Part shown: positions 21,101-29,722 of the stretch, one piece after another | Layout of the letters: every line of letters begins with the position of its first letter | Position numbering within the stretch: position 1 is the first letter of the stretch | Position numbers and translations under genes: made by a program | NCBI RefSeq assembly: GCF_017565765.1 | Contig: NZ_JAGDYP010000001.1 | Span: 399,972-463,971, forward strand | Direction: 5' to 3' | From: Capnocytophaga bilenii | GTDB lineage: Bacteria > Bacteroidota > Bacteroidia > Flavobacteriales > Flavobacteriaceae | Length of the DNA: 64,000 nucleotides | Notes under the pieces: model-generated | Databases searched by the model: none | What the model was told of the DNA's origin: nothing | What the model saw: the letters and a program-made list of their open reading frames with translations, nothing else

Positions 21101-21195
21101 TAGAAGCAGGACAAGAATTTGTATCAGGGGAGGTTTATAGATATTCATACCCTACATTACGCTCTTTTTCATTAGGGCTTGACTTAACATTTTAA
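18151..21195 (+). CDS. SusC/RagA family TonB-linked outer membrane protein
   Basis: A 1014-residue TonB-dependent transporter in the outer membrane. A signal peptide ends near SLAQ. It is followed by a carboxypeptidase-like regulatory domain ([22 protein letters not shown]...DGKYTIKV...FLGM), a TonB box region (IDEVIVTGY), a plug ([36 protein letters not shown]) and a long barrel ending SLGLDLTF. It pairs with the SusD-like gene 5 bp downstream. The substrate cannot be deduced; no glycan enzymes or sigma/anti-sigma pair adjoin it. Confidence 0.95.
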   Translation: [1014 protein letters not shown]

Positions 21196-21200
21196 ATTGT

Positions 21201-22667
21201 ATGACGATGAAAAAAATATATAAAAAAATAGTACTTATGTTGTCGCTCGCTACTACTTTAGTAGCTTGTGATTTAGATCGTGAGCCATACGATGGGGTAG
21301 AAGCCGATAAGTTGTTTTCTACCATTGAAGGTTTTCAAACTGCACTAAAAGGAACTTATGGTGGCTTTATGGCATATGGTTATTACAGTAATGATGGTGG
21401 TATTTTCAATTGCCCTGATGTACTTTCGGATAACCTAACTTACAATCCTAATGGACGAGGAAGCTTTAGGACATTATATGAGTTACGTTACAATGCTAAT
21501 ACTCCTGGTTATAACCTTTATTCAAGGGCGTATAAGCTTATCAGTAGGGCAAATGACATATTAGGTCATATAGATGGATTAACTAAAGCAACTCCTGCAG
21601 CAAGAAATGCTATCAAAGGTGAAGCTTTGGCACTTAGAGGTCTTGCTCATTTTGATATCGCTCGTTTGTATTGCAAAATACCTACACAATCAGCTGATGC
21701 TAAGCAAAGTTTAGGTATCTATTACTTTAAAAAGTTTGACCCAGAAGCTCAGCCACGCCGTGTGGGTACTACTGTAGATAATACCTATAAAGCAGTTATT
21801 GAAGATTTAGAAAATGCAATAACGCTAATGGACGATGTTAAAAGAAATGGACGACTAAATAAAACTGCTGTACGTGCTATATTATCAAGAGTATATCTTT
21901 ACTATGGTGATTATCAAAAAGCAGCACAATACGCTACAGAAGTTATAGCTGATAACTCATTCAGGATAGCACCTCGTGATCAGTTTGCTAATGTGTGGAA
22001 AGATGCCTACACTGCCAATGTGCTCTTCCGTGTGCTTTTTACTGATAAAGACAGAATACAAATAGGAAATGCTTACGGACAAAAATCACAAGGACAAAAT
22101 AAAGCAGAATACGTTTGTTCATATGATTTGTACCATTTGTACCAAAGTAATGATATCCGCAAATCAACCACTATCTCTACAGGGGTTTATGGTTCCAATA
22201 CTTACAACAGTGTCTCTAAATACTTTGGTAGAGCTTCAGGAAATGCAAACGTAGTAGATGGTAAATATATCCGTATAGAAGAGGTGTATCTTACAAGAGC
22301 TGAGGCTAATTACCGTTTAGGAAATACTACTCAAGCCCTTGCCGATTTGGATGCGGTACGCTCACAACGTTATGAAAGCTTTACAAGTGGTAACGAAACG
22401 GGTACAGCACTATTAAACGCTATTATCTTAGAACGCCGTTTAGAATTAGCTTTTGAAGGAGATCGTTTCTTTACGCTAAAACGTTTGGCGATGCCTATAC
22501 AACGTAACCCTACTAAAGGAGCATTTGCTGATGGTAGTGGTACAGTACCCGAAGCTGGTTGGGTAACACTTCCAGTGGGAGATAATCGTTGGCAGTTGCC
22601 TATCCCTAAAGATGCGTATAGTGCAAACCCAAGTCTTACACAAGCAGACCAAAACCCTGGGTATTAA
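21201..22667 (+). CDS. SusD/RagB family nutrient-binding lipoprotein
   Basis: A 488-residue surface lipoprotein that forms the lid of the SusC transporter. The lipobox is LVAC, with mature protein starting CDLDREPYDG. The N-terminal TPR-like region includes GEALALRGLAHFDIARLY, and the C-terminal SusD signature is LERRLELAFEGDRFFTLKRLAM. The length is typical. It starts 5 bp after susC and ends at a terminator, so the pair forms a two-gene operon. Confidence 0.94.
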   Translation: MTMKKIYKKIVLMLSLATTLVACDLDREPYDGVEADKLFSTIEGFQTALKGTYGGFMAYGYYSNDGGIFNCPDVLSDNLTYNPNGRGSFRTLYELRYNANTPGYNLYSRAYKLISRANDILGHIDGLTKATPAARNAIKGEALALRGLAHFDIARLYCKIPTQSADAKQSLGIYYFKKFDPEAQPRRVGTTVDNTYKAVIEDLENAITLMDDVKRNGRLNKTAVRAILSRVYLYYGDYQKAAQYATEVIADNSFRIAPRDQFANVWKDAYTANVLFRVLFTDKDRIQIGNAYGQKSQGQNKAEYVCSYDLYHLYQSNDIRKSTTISTGVYGSNTYNSVSKYFGRASGNANVVDGKYIRIEEVYLTRAEANYRLGNTTQALADLDAVRSQRYESFTSGNETGTALLNAIILERRLELAFEGDRFFTLKRLAMPIQRNPTKGAFADGSGTVPEAGWVTLPVGDNRWQLPIPKDAYSANPSLTQADQNPGY

Positions 22668-22696
22668 TATTCTAAACCCTATATAATAATCAATAT

Positions 22697-22747
22697 AAAC
22701 TTTGCCAAAGGTTGTGCAACAGCTTTTGGCAAAGTTTTGTTTTTTAC
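22697..22747 (+). terminator. terminator of the first susCD operon
   Basis: AAACTTTGCCAAA (22697-22709) pairs with TTTTGGCAAAGTTT (22724-22737), followed by TTGTTTTTT. Confidence 0.85.
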
Positions 22748-22773
22748 AAATTCTGAGATTCATAAATAATTAC

Positions 22774-22781
22774 TATCTTTG
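22774..22781 (+). promoter_or_regulatory. -7 box for rlmN
   Basis: TATCTTTG, 24 bases before ATG 22806. It contains the in-frame TTG at 22779, so that TTG is not a start. Confidence 0.75.
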
Positions 22782-22805
22782 CCCGCTGAATGGCTTGAAC
22801 TAACT

Positions 22806-23852
22806 ATGAATGAAAAACGTGATATAAGAGCGCTTAGTAAAGAGGAACTGCGTACTTTTTTTAAAAATAAAGGAGACCAAGCTTTTCGTGGTAATCAGGT
22901 GTACGAATGGTTGTGGCAAAAGGGGGTTCATAGCTTTGAGGCGATGACGAGCTTGCCCAAAGCTACCCGTGAAATGCTGGAAGCGGAGTTTGTAATCAAC
23001 CATATAAAGGTGGATGTGATGCAACGCAGCGATGATGGTACTATAAAAAACGCTGTACGCTTGCACGATGGGCTGCTGGTAGAATCGGTATTGATACCTA
23101 CCGATACGCGCACTACGGCTTGTGTATCGAGCCAAGTGGGCTGTAGCTTGAACTGTTCGTTTTGTGCTACGGCGCGCCTTAAGCGTATGCGTAACTTGCT
23201 GGCTGATGAAATATATGACCAAGTGCGTGTGATTGATGAGCAAAGTAGGGCTTTTTTTGGCAGACCGCTTACCAATATCGTCTTTATGGGTATGGGCGAA
23301 CCGCTGATGAATTATAACAACGTGCTGAAGGCAATTGATAAAATTACTTCGGCGGATGGGCTTGGAATGTCGCCAAAACGCATTACGGTTTCTACTTCGG
23401 GGGTACCCAAATTGATAAAAAAAATGGCAGATGATCAGGTGAAGTTTAAATTGGCAGTATCTTTGCATTCAGCTATCAAAAGTGTTCGTACTAGCATAAT
23501 GCCTTTCAATGAGCAGTTTCCGCTGGAAGAGCTTCGTGAGGCTTTGCAGTATTGGTATCAGAAAACGCGCAACCGGATTACTTATGAATATGTGGTGTGG
23601 AAGGGCATTAACGACCAGCGCAAAGATGTGGAGGCACTTATAAAATTCTGTAAATTTGCTCCTTCTAAGGTAAACCTCATAGAGTATAACCCTATTGATG
23701 ATGGTGATTTTCAGCAAGTAGCACCAGAGGCTTTGCAGCTTTACCAACAGCTTCTTGAGGAGGCAGGCATTACGGTAACGGTGCGGCACTCACGCGGCAA
23801 GGATATAGATGCCGCTTGTGGTCAGTTGGCAAATAAAGGACAAAATAAATAA
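22806..23852 (+). CDS. rlmN: 23S rRNA (adenine-2503-C2)-methyltransferase / tRNA methyltransferase
   Basis: A 348-residue radical SAM enzyme that methylates C2 of A2503 in 23S rRNA and A37 in some tRNAs. The iron-sulfur motif is C113-SLN-C117-SF-C120, followed by GMGEPLMNYNNV, and the C-terminal region VTVRHSRGKDIDAACGQLA carries the methyl-carrying cysteine. The length fits. rseP follows after 22 bp. Confidence 0.96.
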   Translation: MNEKRDIRALSKEELRTFFKNKGDQAFRGNQVYEWLWQKGVHSFEAMTSLPKATREMLEAEFVINHIKVDVMQRSDDGTIKNAVRLHDGLLVESVLIPTDTRTTACVSSQVGCSLNCSFCATARLKRMRNLLADEIYDQVRVIDEQSRAFFGRPLTNIVFMGMGEPLMNYNNVLKAIDKITSADGLGMSPKRITVSTSGVPKLIKKMADDQVKFKLAVSLHSAIKSVRTSIMPFNEQFPLEELREALQYWYQKTRNRITYEYVVWKGINDQRKDVEALIKFCKFAPSKVNLIEYNPIDDGDFQQVAPEALQLYQQLLEEAGITVTVRHSRGKDIDAACGQLANKGQNK

Positions 23853-23874
23853 CAAAAGGATAACAATTATATTT

Positions 23875-25209
23875 ATGGATATATTTTTGATAAAAGCGGC
23901 TCAGCTGTTACTGAGTCTTTCGATTTTGGTGATTCTGCACGAAATGGGTCACTTTATACCTGCAAAACTTTTCAAAACAAGAGTAGAGAAGTTCTTCCTA
24001 TTCTTTGATGTGAAGTTTGCCCTTTTCAAAAAGAAAATAGGAGAGACAGTATATGGTATTGGCTGGCTTCCGCTGGGTGGCTATGTAAAAATAGCGGGAA
24101 TGATTGATGAGAGTATGGATAAGGAACAGATGGCACAACCTCCTCAGCCTTGGGAATTTAGGTCGAAACCTGCGTGGCAACGCTTGCTCATTATGATAGG
24201 AGGGGTAACGGTGAATTTGCTGTTGGGTTTCTTTATCTATACAATGATTTTATTTGTGTGGGGGCAAAAGCAGTTGTACGCTGATGGGGTAAAACAAGGG
24301 TTTGCTATATCGCGTACGTTGCGTGCTTACGGCTTGCAAAATGGTGATATTATTACAGCTGTAAATGGTAAAAAATTAGAAAATTTGGTAGACGCCAATA
24401 AGTATATTTTATTGCGCGGAGCTACTCAGCTAGAGGTGTTGCGCCAAGATGGTACTGCTCATCGCGTATCGCTTCCCGATACATTGGGGAAAACGCTTTT
24501 TATGCGTGGTGAAACTTCGCCTGTAACGATGAAAACTTTGCCTATCATAGATACTGTAGTGGCAGGAATGCCTGCCGAAAGAGCAGGCTTGCGCAAGGGT
24601 GATAAGATTTTGGCTATTGGTGGTGAACCTATCTATTATTTTTCGGATGTATCGCCTGCAATTAATTTGGTGGGTAATACTCATTCTATTCCTTTTACTA
24701 TTGAGCGCGAGGGTGTGCGTATGGAACTGAAGGTTGTGCCTAATGGTGATAAAAAAATAGGTGTATCGGGCTTTCAAAGCGAAGGTGAAGTACATTTTAC
24801 TAATAGGCAATATGGTTTGGGTGAGGCTTTGGCGCACGGCGTACAATATGGCTATGATGTGCTGCGTGATTATGTATCGCAATTCAAGTTTATATTTACC
24901 AAAAAAGGTGCTAGTGAATTGGGGGGCTTTGGTACTATAGGGAAACTTTTCCCTGAGAGCTGGAATTGGCTGGCTTTTTGGCATATTACGGCTTTCCTTT
25001 CGATAGCTTTGGGGGTAATGAATATTTTGCCAATACCTGCCTTGGATGGTGGGCACGTGGTGTTCTTACTCTACGAGATGATAAGTGGCAGAAAACCAAG
25101 CGAAAAGGTTTTGGAATATGCTCAAATGGTGGGGTTTGTAATTTTGGTAGCACTACTGCTCTACGCTAATGGTAGTGATTTGGTACGAGCCGTACGGGCG
25201 TATCTTTAA
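23875..25209 (+). CDS. rseP: site-2 protease RseP-type
   Basis: A 444-residue inner-membrane zinc metalloprotease that cuts membrane-embedded regulators. The zinc motif is H22-EMG-H26 in the first helix; PDZ-like regions lie around residues 120-300, and the second zinc ligand is in NILPIPALDGGHV near the C-terminus. ATG 23875 is chosen over an upstream frame that overlaps rlmN, because the first helix and HExxH then sit at the expected distance. Confidence 0.93.
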   Translation: MDIFLIKAAQLLLSLSILVILHEMGHFIPAKLFKTRVEKFFLFFDVKFALFKKKIGETVYGIGWLPLGGYVKIAGMIDESMDKEQMAQPPQPWEFRSKPAWQRLLIMIGGVTVNLLLGFFIYTMILFVWGQKQLYADGVKQGFAISRTLRAYGLQNGDIITAVNGKKLENLVDANKYILLRGATQLEVLRQDGTAHRVSLPDTLGKTLFMRGETSPVTMKTLPIIDTVVAGMPAERAGLRKGDKILAIGGEPIYYFSDVSPAINLVGNTHSIPFTIEREGVRMELKVVPNGDKKIGVSGFQSEGEVHFTNRQYGLGEALAHGVQYGYDVLRDYVSQFKFIFTKKGASELGGFGTIGKLFPESWNWLAFWHITAFLSIALGVMNILPIPALDGGHVVFLLYEMISGRKPSEKVLEYAQMVGFVILVALLLYANGSDLVRAVRAYL

Positions 25210-25239
25210 GGACTAAACACTAAATACTAACGACTAACG

Positions 25240-26502
25240 ATGGATTTTGAGCGTATAAAGGAGAAATTAGCCATATTGGCTGATGCGGCAAAATATGATG
25301 TGTCGTGTGCGAGCAGTGGTGCTAATAGGAAAGGCAAAAAAGGTGCGCTGGGTAATACGGCTTCTTTTGGTATTTGTCATTCATTTACAGAAGATGGTCG
25401 TTGTATTTCGCTACTGAAGATTTTGCTTACCAACCATTGTATTTACGATTGTGTGTACTGTGTGTCGCGGCGTACAAACGATATTGCTCGCGCTGCCTTC
25501 ACCGTGCAAGAGGTGGTGGATTTGACAATCAACTTTTATCGTAGGAATTATATAGAGGGGCTTTTTCTTAGTTCGGGTGTGTTTAAAGACGCTGATACTA
25601 CAATGGAGCGCTTAGTGAGGGTGGCTAAAAAATTGCGTACGGAGGAGCGTTTTAATGGATATATCCACTTGAAAACGATTCCCGGTGCTAGTGAACATCT
25701 GATACGCGAGGCAGGACTTTATGCCGATAGGCTTTCTATCAACCTTGAAATTCCTACTAAAGAGGGGCTCAAACTGCTTGCTCCTGAGAAGAATCACGAC
25801 CAAATGGTGGCTCCGATGCGCTTTGTGAAGAACGAATTGGCAATACAATCGGTAGAAAAGATGAAATACAAGCATACGCCTACTTTTGCCCCTGCAGGAC
25901 AGAGTACGCAAATGATTGTAGGAGCTACTGACGAAACTGACCAGAAAATTATAGATGTGGCAAGCTATATGTACGGCAAACTGCAGATGAAGCGTGTGTA
26001 TTATTCGGGCTATGTGCCTGTACTAGAGGATAGTAGATTGCCTTCTATCCATACACAGGTGCCTGTGGTGCGCGAAAATAGGCTTTACCAAGCCGATTGG
26101 CTAATGCGTTATTACGGCTTTGCTCCTAATGAATTGCTTGACCCTGCTCATCCTTTTTTGGATTTGGAGATAGACCCGAAACTGGCGTGGGCTTTGCGTC
26201 ATCAGGATTTTTTTCCGATAGATGTGAATACGGCTCCTCGTGAATGGCTACTTCGGATTCCTGGTGTGGGCGTACGCGGTGTAGAACGTATCTTGGCTAC
26301 ACGGGTATTTCAGAAACTGACATACTATCACTTGAAACAGATGGGAATAACACTTAGCAGGGCGAAGTATTTTATTACTTGTAGCGGTGCAATGCCTATA
26401 GCGGGAACTATGGAGGGGGTAAAACTACGACAACTATTGCTCAGTAAAGGGGGTAGTAAATATAAGGGTCTTTTTACGGGACAACTGTCTTTGTTTGATT
26501 GA
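25240..26502 (+). CDS. putative DNA modification/repair radical SAM protein
   Basis: A 420-residue radical SAM protein with C67-IYD-C71-VY-C74. A C-terminal helix-hairpin-helix (WLLRIPGVGVRGVERILATR, about 330-350) suggests nucleic-acid binding. It matches the family annotated as putative DNA modification/repair radical SAM protein (TIGR03916). That family is found with the partner encoded immediately downstream (4-bp gap). The reaction is unknown. Confidence 0.88.
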   Translation: MDFERIKEKLAILADAAKYDVSCASSGANRKGKKGALGNTASFGICHSFTEDGRCISLLKILLTNHCIYDCVYCVSRRTNDIARAAFTVQEVVDLTINFYRRNYIEGLFLSSGVFKDADTTMERLVRVAKKLRTEERFNGYIHLKTIPGASEHLIREAGLYADRLSINLEIPTKEGLKLLAPEKNHDQMVAPMRFVKNELAIQSVEKMKYKHTPTFAPAGQSTQMIVGATDETDQKIIDVASYMYGKLQMKRVYYSGYVPVLEDSRLPSIHTQVPVVRENRLYQADWLMRYYGFAPNELLDPAHPFLDLEIDPKLAWALRHQDFFPIDVNTAPREWLLRIPGVGVRGVERILATRVFQKLTYYHLKQMGITLSRAKYFITCSGAMPIAGTMEGVKLRQLLLSKGGSKYKGLFTGQLSLFD

Positions 26503-26505
26503 GTT

Positions 26506-27249
26506 ATGGTTCAGTTGCAATATGATGGTTCGTTTGAGGGCTTGCTAACAGCGGTGTTTGTGGTATATGAATACGGCTATAAGGAGGTGGATATTAAGCC
26601 TGAAGGTGCTGCAACTACTTTGCTTTTTGGTGAAGAGGAAACAATATATACCGATGCCGACAAGGCTTGGCGTGTGTTGCATAAAGTGGAACAGCGTTGG
26701 GGCAAGGCGGGGGTGGCTATACTGCTAAGGGCTTTTCTTTCGGCTGAAACACAGATAGAAAATCATATATTAGAAGCAATACGACTGATGGTGCGTATGC
26801 CTGAAATGAATGTATTAGAGAATTTTGGACATCAGGCTATAGCTCATATACAAAAGGCAGCCAAGAGCGTGTCGCGCGAGGTGCATAGAATGAAAGAATT
26901 TGTGCGCTTTGAAAGGGTGGGCGAGGTGTATTTTGCACAACTTACCCCTCAGTATGATGTGTTGCCACTGGTGATACCTCATTTTAAGAATAGATTTTCT
27001 GACCAACAATGGATAATCTACGACCTTCGCCGGTGTTATGGCTTTGTATACGACTTGGAAAAGGTTACAACTTTTACTCCTGCCAATAAGCAGTTTGGCA
27101 AACTTATTGAACGTGCTACTGATGTGTATGAACAGCTTTGGAAGACTTATTTTCGGCATATCAATATTGTTGAGCGTAAGAATAGTAAGTACCAAATGAG
27201 AAATATGCCCAAGCGATATTGGCGCTACCTGACAGAGCTAAAAGATTGA
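26506..27249 (+). CDS. partner of the radical SAM DNA-repair-like protein (TIGR03915 type)
   Basis: A 247-residue protein starting MVQLQYDGSFEGLLTAVFVVYEYG, the signature of the TIGR03915 / DUF4130 family, always near the TIGR03916 radical SAM gene. The RYWRYL-type C-terminus is also typical. In some bacteria the family is fused to uracil-DNA glycosylase, which supports a role in DNA repair; here it stands alone. Confidence 0.85.
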   Translation: MVQLQYDGSFEGLLTAVFVVYEYGYKEVDIKPEGAATTLLFGEEETIYTDADKAWRVLHKVEQRWGKAGVAILLRAFLSAETQIENHILEAIRLMVRMPEMNVLENFGHQAIAHIQKAAKSVSREVHRMKEFVRFERVGEVYFAQLTPQYDVLPLVIPHFKNRFSDQQWIIYDLRRCYGFVYDLEKVTTFTPANKQFGKLIERATDVYEQLWKTYFRHINIVERKNSKYQMRNMPKRYWRYLTELKD

Positions 27250-27256
27250 TTGAAAA

Positions 27257-27742
27257 ATGAAAAAATATATAATTTTACTACTAATGCTGTTGAACGTTGG
27301 TTTGTTGCCAGCGCAAACACTTGCTAAGATACGTAGTGCTTATACCACAGCAGCTGATAGTGAGGCGAATGCGGTTGCATTTGAAACCCTAATGGCACAA
27401 AATGTATCAACCGATGGGTTGCTAACTGCTTATAAGGGTGCAAGCAAGGTGATACTAGCTAAATATAAAAAGAATCGTATCGCTTTGCTGAAAGAGGGGA
27501 AGCCTCTGATAGAGGAGGCTATTGCAGGGCAGCCTGATAATGTTGAGCTGCGGCTCATCAGGCTAAGTGTGCAAGAAAATTTGCCAAAAATAGTGCCTTA
27601 TCGCAACCATATTGCTGAGGATAAGGCGTTTATCATTGCAAACTACGAAAGATTACCACTTGATGTTCGGCACTATGTGGCGGGGTATATAAAAAAATCA
27701 AAAGAATTTACAGCAGCTGATAAAAAGGCTTTGGGCTTATGA
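27257..27742 (+). CDS. secreted protein of unknown function
   Basis: A 161-residue protein with a clear signal peptide (MKKYIILLLMLLNVGLLPAQ) and a helical mature part. I do not recognise the family. It starts 7 bp after the DNA-repair pair, and its stop overlaps the start of the next glycosyltransferase by ATGA, so it is translated within that operon. Confidence 0.8.
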   Translation: MKKYIILLLMLLNVGLLPAQTLAKIRSAYTTAADSEANAVAFETLMAQNVSTDGLLTAYKGASKVILAKYKKNRIALLKEGKPLIEEAIAGQPDNVELRLIRLSVQENLPKIVPYRNHIAEDKAFIIANYERLPLDVRHYVAGYIKKSKEFTAADKKALGL

Positions 27743-28884
27743 ATTATTGCGTACTGATACCTACTTATAATAACGATCGTACACTCACACGTGTGATTGA
27801 GGGGGTGCTAAAACACACTCCTAACATTATCGTGATTAACGATGGCGCTACTGATAGTACGGCTTTGCTGTTGAAAAACTATCATCAGCTGGAGGTGATT
27901 ACTTTGCCGGCTAATAGAGGTAAAGGCAACGCTTTGCAAGTGGGCTTTGAAAGGGCACGTGAGCTGGGTTATGAGTATGCTTTGACGATAGACTCGGATG
28001 GGCAACATTACCCAGAAGATATAGAGGTTTTCCTTCAGGCACAAGCACAAGCTACAGAACCTACTCTTTGGGTGGGTAGCCGCAATATGCAACAGGAGGG
28101 AGTGCCTAAAAAGAGTAGTTTTGGGCATTGGTTTTCTAACTTTTGGTTTCAGTTTGAAACGGGCGTAAAACTCACAGATACACAGTCGGGGTATAGGATG
28201 TACCCCTTAAGGCTTATACCTAAACGTTACTACAGCAAGAAGTTTGAATTTGAAATAGAGGTGCTGGTGCGAAGTAGTTGGCGAGGTGTGCCGCTAAAAA
28301 ATGTGCCTGTGCAGGTACTTTATGACCCTGCAGAAAGAGTGTCGCACTTTCGCCCTGTGCGTGATTTTTTGCGTATCAGTGTGCTGAATACGATATTGGT
28401 GCTGATAGCTCTTTTTTATATTAAGCCGCGTGATTTTATACGAGGCTTTAGGAAGAAAAGCTTTAAACGATTTATAAAGGAAGATGTGCTTGAGAGTGAT
28501 AGCAGCGATGAGGTGAAGGCTTATTCAGTAGCATTGGGGCTTTTCTTTGGTTTGTCGCCTTTATGGGGGTTGCAGACAGTACTGACACTTGCTTTGGCTG
28601 TTTTTCTAAAACTGAATAAGACTTTGGCTTTTGTGTGTTCTAACGTAAGTATTCCGCCAATGATACCGGTGCTTATGCTTGCCTCAATGAAAGTGGGTAG
28701 TTTTTTTGTAGGAGGTGAAGTGCTTCCTCGCACTACTGACTTTACTATGGACTATGCCAAAGAATTTATAAAAGATAATCTTTTGCAGTATTTGGTAGGA
28801 AGTGCTATCCTTTCTACTACTGTGGCAATAACTTTAGGAATGCTTACCTATCTTATGCTGAAACTGAGTAGCAAAAAAAGGTAG
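27739..28884 (+). CDS. GT2 family glycosyltransferase with C-terminal DUF2062
   Basis: A 381-residue protein. Residues about 1-225 form a GT-A fold of the dolichyl-phosphate-sugar synthase type (IPTYNNDRTL, INDGATDS, TIDSDGQHYPEDI, GSRNMQ). Residues about 245-375 form a membrane DUF2062 domain (YSVALGLFFGLSPLWGLQTVLTLALAV). This combination is common beside aryl-polyene and flexirubin-type pigment clusters, and such a cluster faces it convergently from 28885. The last base of this gene abuts the first base of the minus-strand gene. Confidence 0.88.
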   Translation: MNYCVLIPTYNNDRTLTRVIEGVLKHTPNIIVINDGATDSTALLLKNYHQLEVITLPANRGKGNALQVGFERARELGYEYALTIDSDGQHYPEDIEVFLQAQAQATEPTLWVGSRNMQQEGVPKKSSFGHWFSNFWFQFETGVKLTDTQSGYRMYPLRLIPKRYYSKKFEFEIEVLVRSSWRGVPLKNVPVQVLYDPAERVSHFRPVRDFLRISVLNTILVLIALFYIKPRDFIRGFRKKSFKRFIKEDVLESDSSDEVKAYSVALGLFFGLSPLWGLQTVLTLALAVFLKLNKTLAFVCSNVSIPPMIPVLMLASMKVGSFFVGGEVLPRTTDFTMDYAKEFIKDNLLQYLVGSAILSTTVAITLGMLTYLMLKLSSKKR

Positions 28885-29280
28885 CTAACGCGAGAACTTA
28901 CAGAGTTCATCAACAGTAATATTGAACACTTCGGCATATTGTTGTAGCGTTTTGGCAGATAGTTTTTTGAAAACAGAAGGTTTGGCGTGTCGTTTTATAA
29001 TCCACTGCCAGCGATGCATAGCGCTAGCAAGTACCGCCCAGTCCATACGATTGAGCAACATATAATAGGGAATAGGGCTGCTAATGCCGTTTTCCATAGC
29101 TGTTTTGGCTTGCGCTATCTGTTCGTTTAGTAGTGCAAATGAGGCTTCTAAAGCTATGTTTTTCACTTCCCATCCTGCACTTAAGCAGGTAGTATAATTG
29201 CCATTGGTATCGGTGGCATAGCATAGTTCTTTTATATCGCCCAGTGCGCCCTCTTGCTGAGGTACTTCATTTTCTTTCAT
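28885..29280 (-). CDS. conserved unknown protein at the end of the dialkylresorcinol operon
   Basis: A 131-residue protein without a signal peptide or obvious catalytic motif; the C-terminus (LSAKTLQQYAEVFNITVDELCKF) resembles a helix-turn-helix-like end. Its start overlaps the dehydratase stop (ATGA), so it belongs to the operon. Function not recognised. Confidence 0.7.
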   Translation of the reverse strand: MKENEVPQQEGALGDIKELCYATDTNGNYTTCLSAGWEVKNIALEASFALLNEQIAQAKTAMENGISSPIPYYMLLNRMDWAVLASAMHRWQWIIKRHAKPSVFKKLSAKTLQQYAEVFNITVDELCKFSR

Positions 29281-29711
29281 AAGGATAAGTTTTTAATTAC
29301 TAAATTGAGTTCGGCAGTAGCCAAAAGGGTAGATTGTTCATAAGTACTGCACTTCATAGCGCAGAGGGTATAGTCTTCTGTATCTATTTGTGAAAGTAGC
29401 GTAGCTTCGGTGCGTATGGTTTGCCCCTCTATAGGTAGTTTGTATATTTCACTCTTTTTTATAGTGCTTATGTACCCTATCAAATTAGGTTGCTCGTGTT
29501 GCTCATAAATAAACTGCCCAACAATAGCCGAGCAGGTTTGTGCCATATTTTCTATCAATCCTATTTCGGCAAAAACTCCCTTAGCAACAAAAATGCAAGA
29601 GCTGCTTATAGTAAATTCGGTAACTACGTGTGTACTGCTGATATTTGTAATAGTATCAACCATTTGCATCGGAGCTCGGTGGGGCAGATATTGCTGTATA
29701 GGGATATTCAT
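29277..29711 (-). CDS. FabZ-like 3-hydroxyacyl-ACP dehydratase
   Basis: A 144-residue hot-dog-fold protein with YLPHRAPMQMVDTI (catalytic His) and EIGLIENMAQTCSAIVG (catalytic Glu). In dialkylresorcinol or aryl-polyene pathways such enzymes dehydrate the growing 3-hydroxyacyl chain on an acyl carrier protein. It lies 11 bp after a second dehydratase-like gene and overlaps the next gene by 4 bases. Confidence 0.85.
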   Translation of the reverse strand: MNIPIQQYLPHRAPMQMVDTITNISSTHVVTEFTISSSCIFVAKGVFAEIGLIENMAQTCSAIVGQFIYEQHEQPNLIGYISTIKKSEIYKLPIEGQTIRTEATLLSQIDTEDYTLCAMKCSTYEQSTLLATAELNLVIKNLSL

Positions 29712-29722
29712 TGTAGTAATAT

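Noticed and set aside
18151..22667. First susCD as a full polysaccharide utilisation locus
   Set aside because: No glycoside hydrolase, SusE/F-like protein or regulator adjoins it; only the two-gene uptake pair can be supported.
23809..23874. Longer RseP N-terminus overlapping rlmN
   Set aside because: It would add a polar stretch before the first membrane helix; ATG 23875 gives the usual HExxH position.
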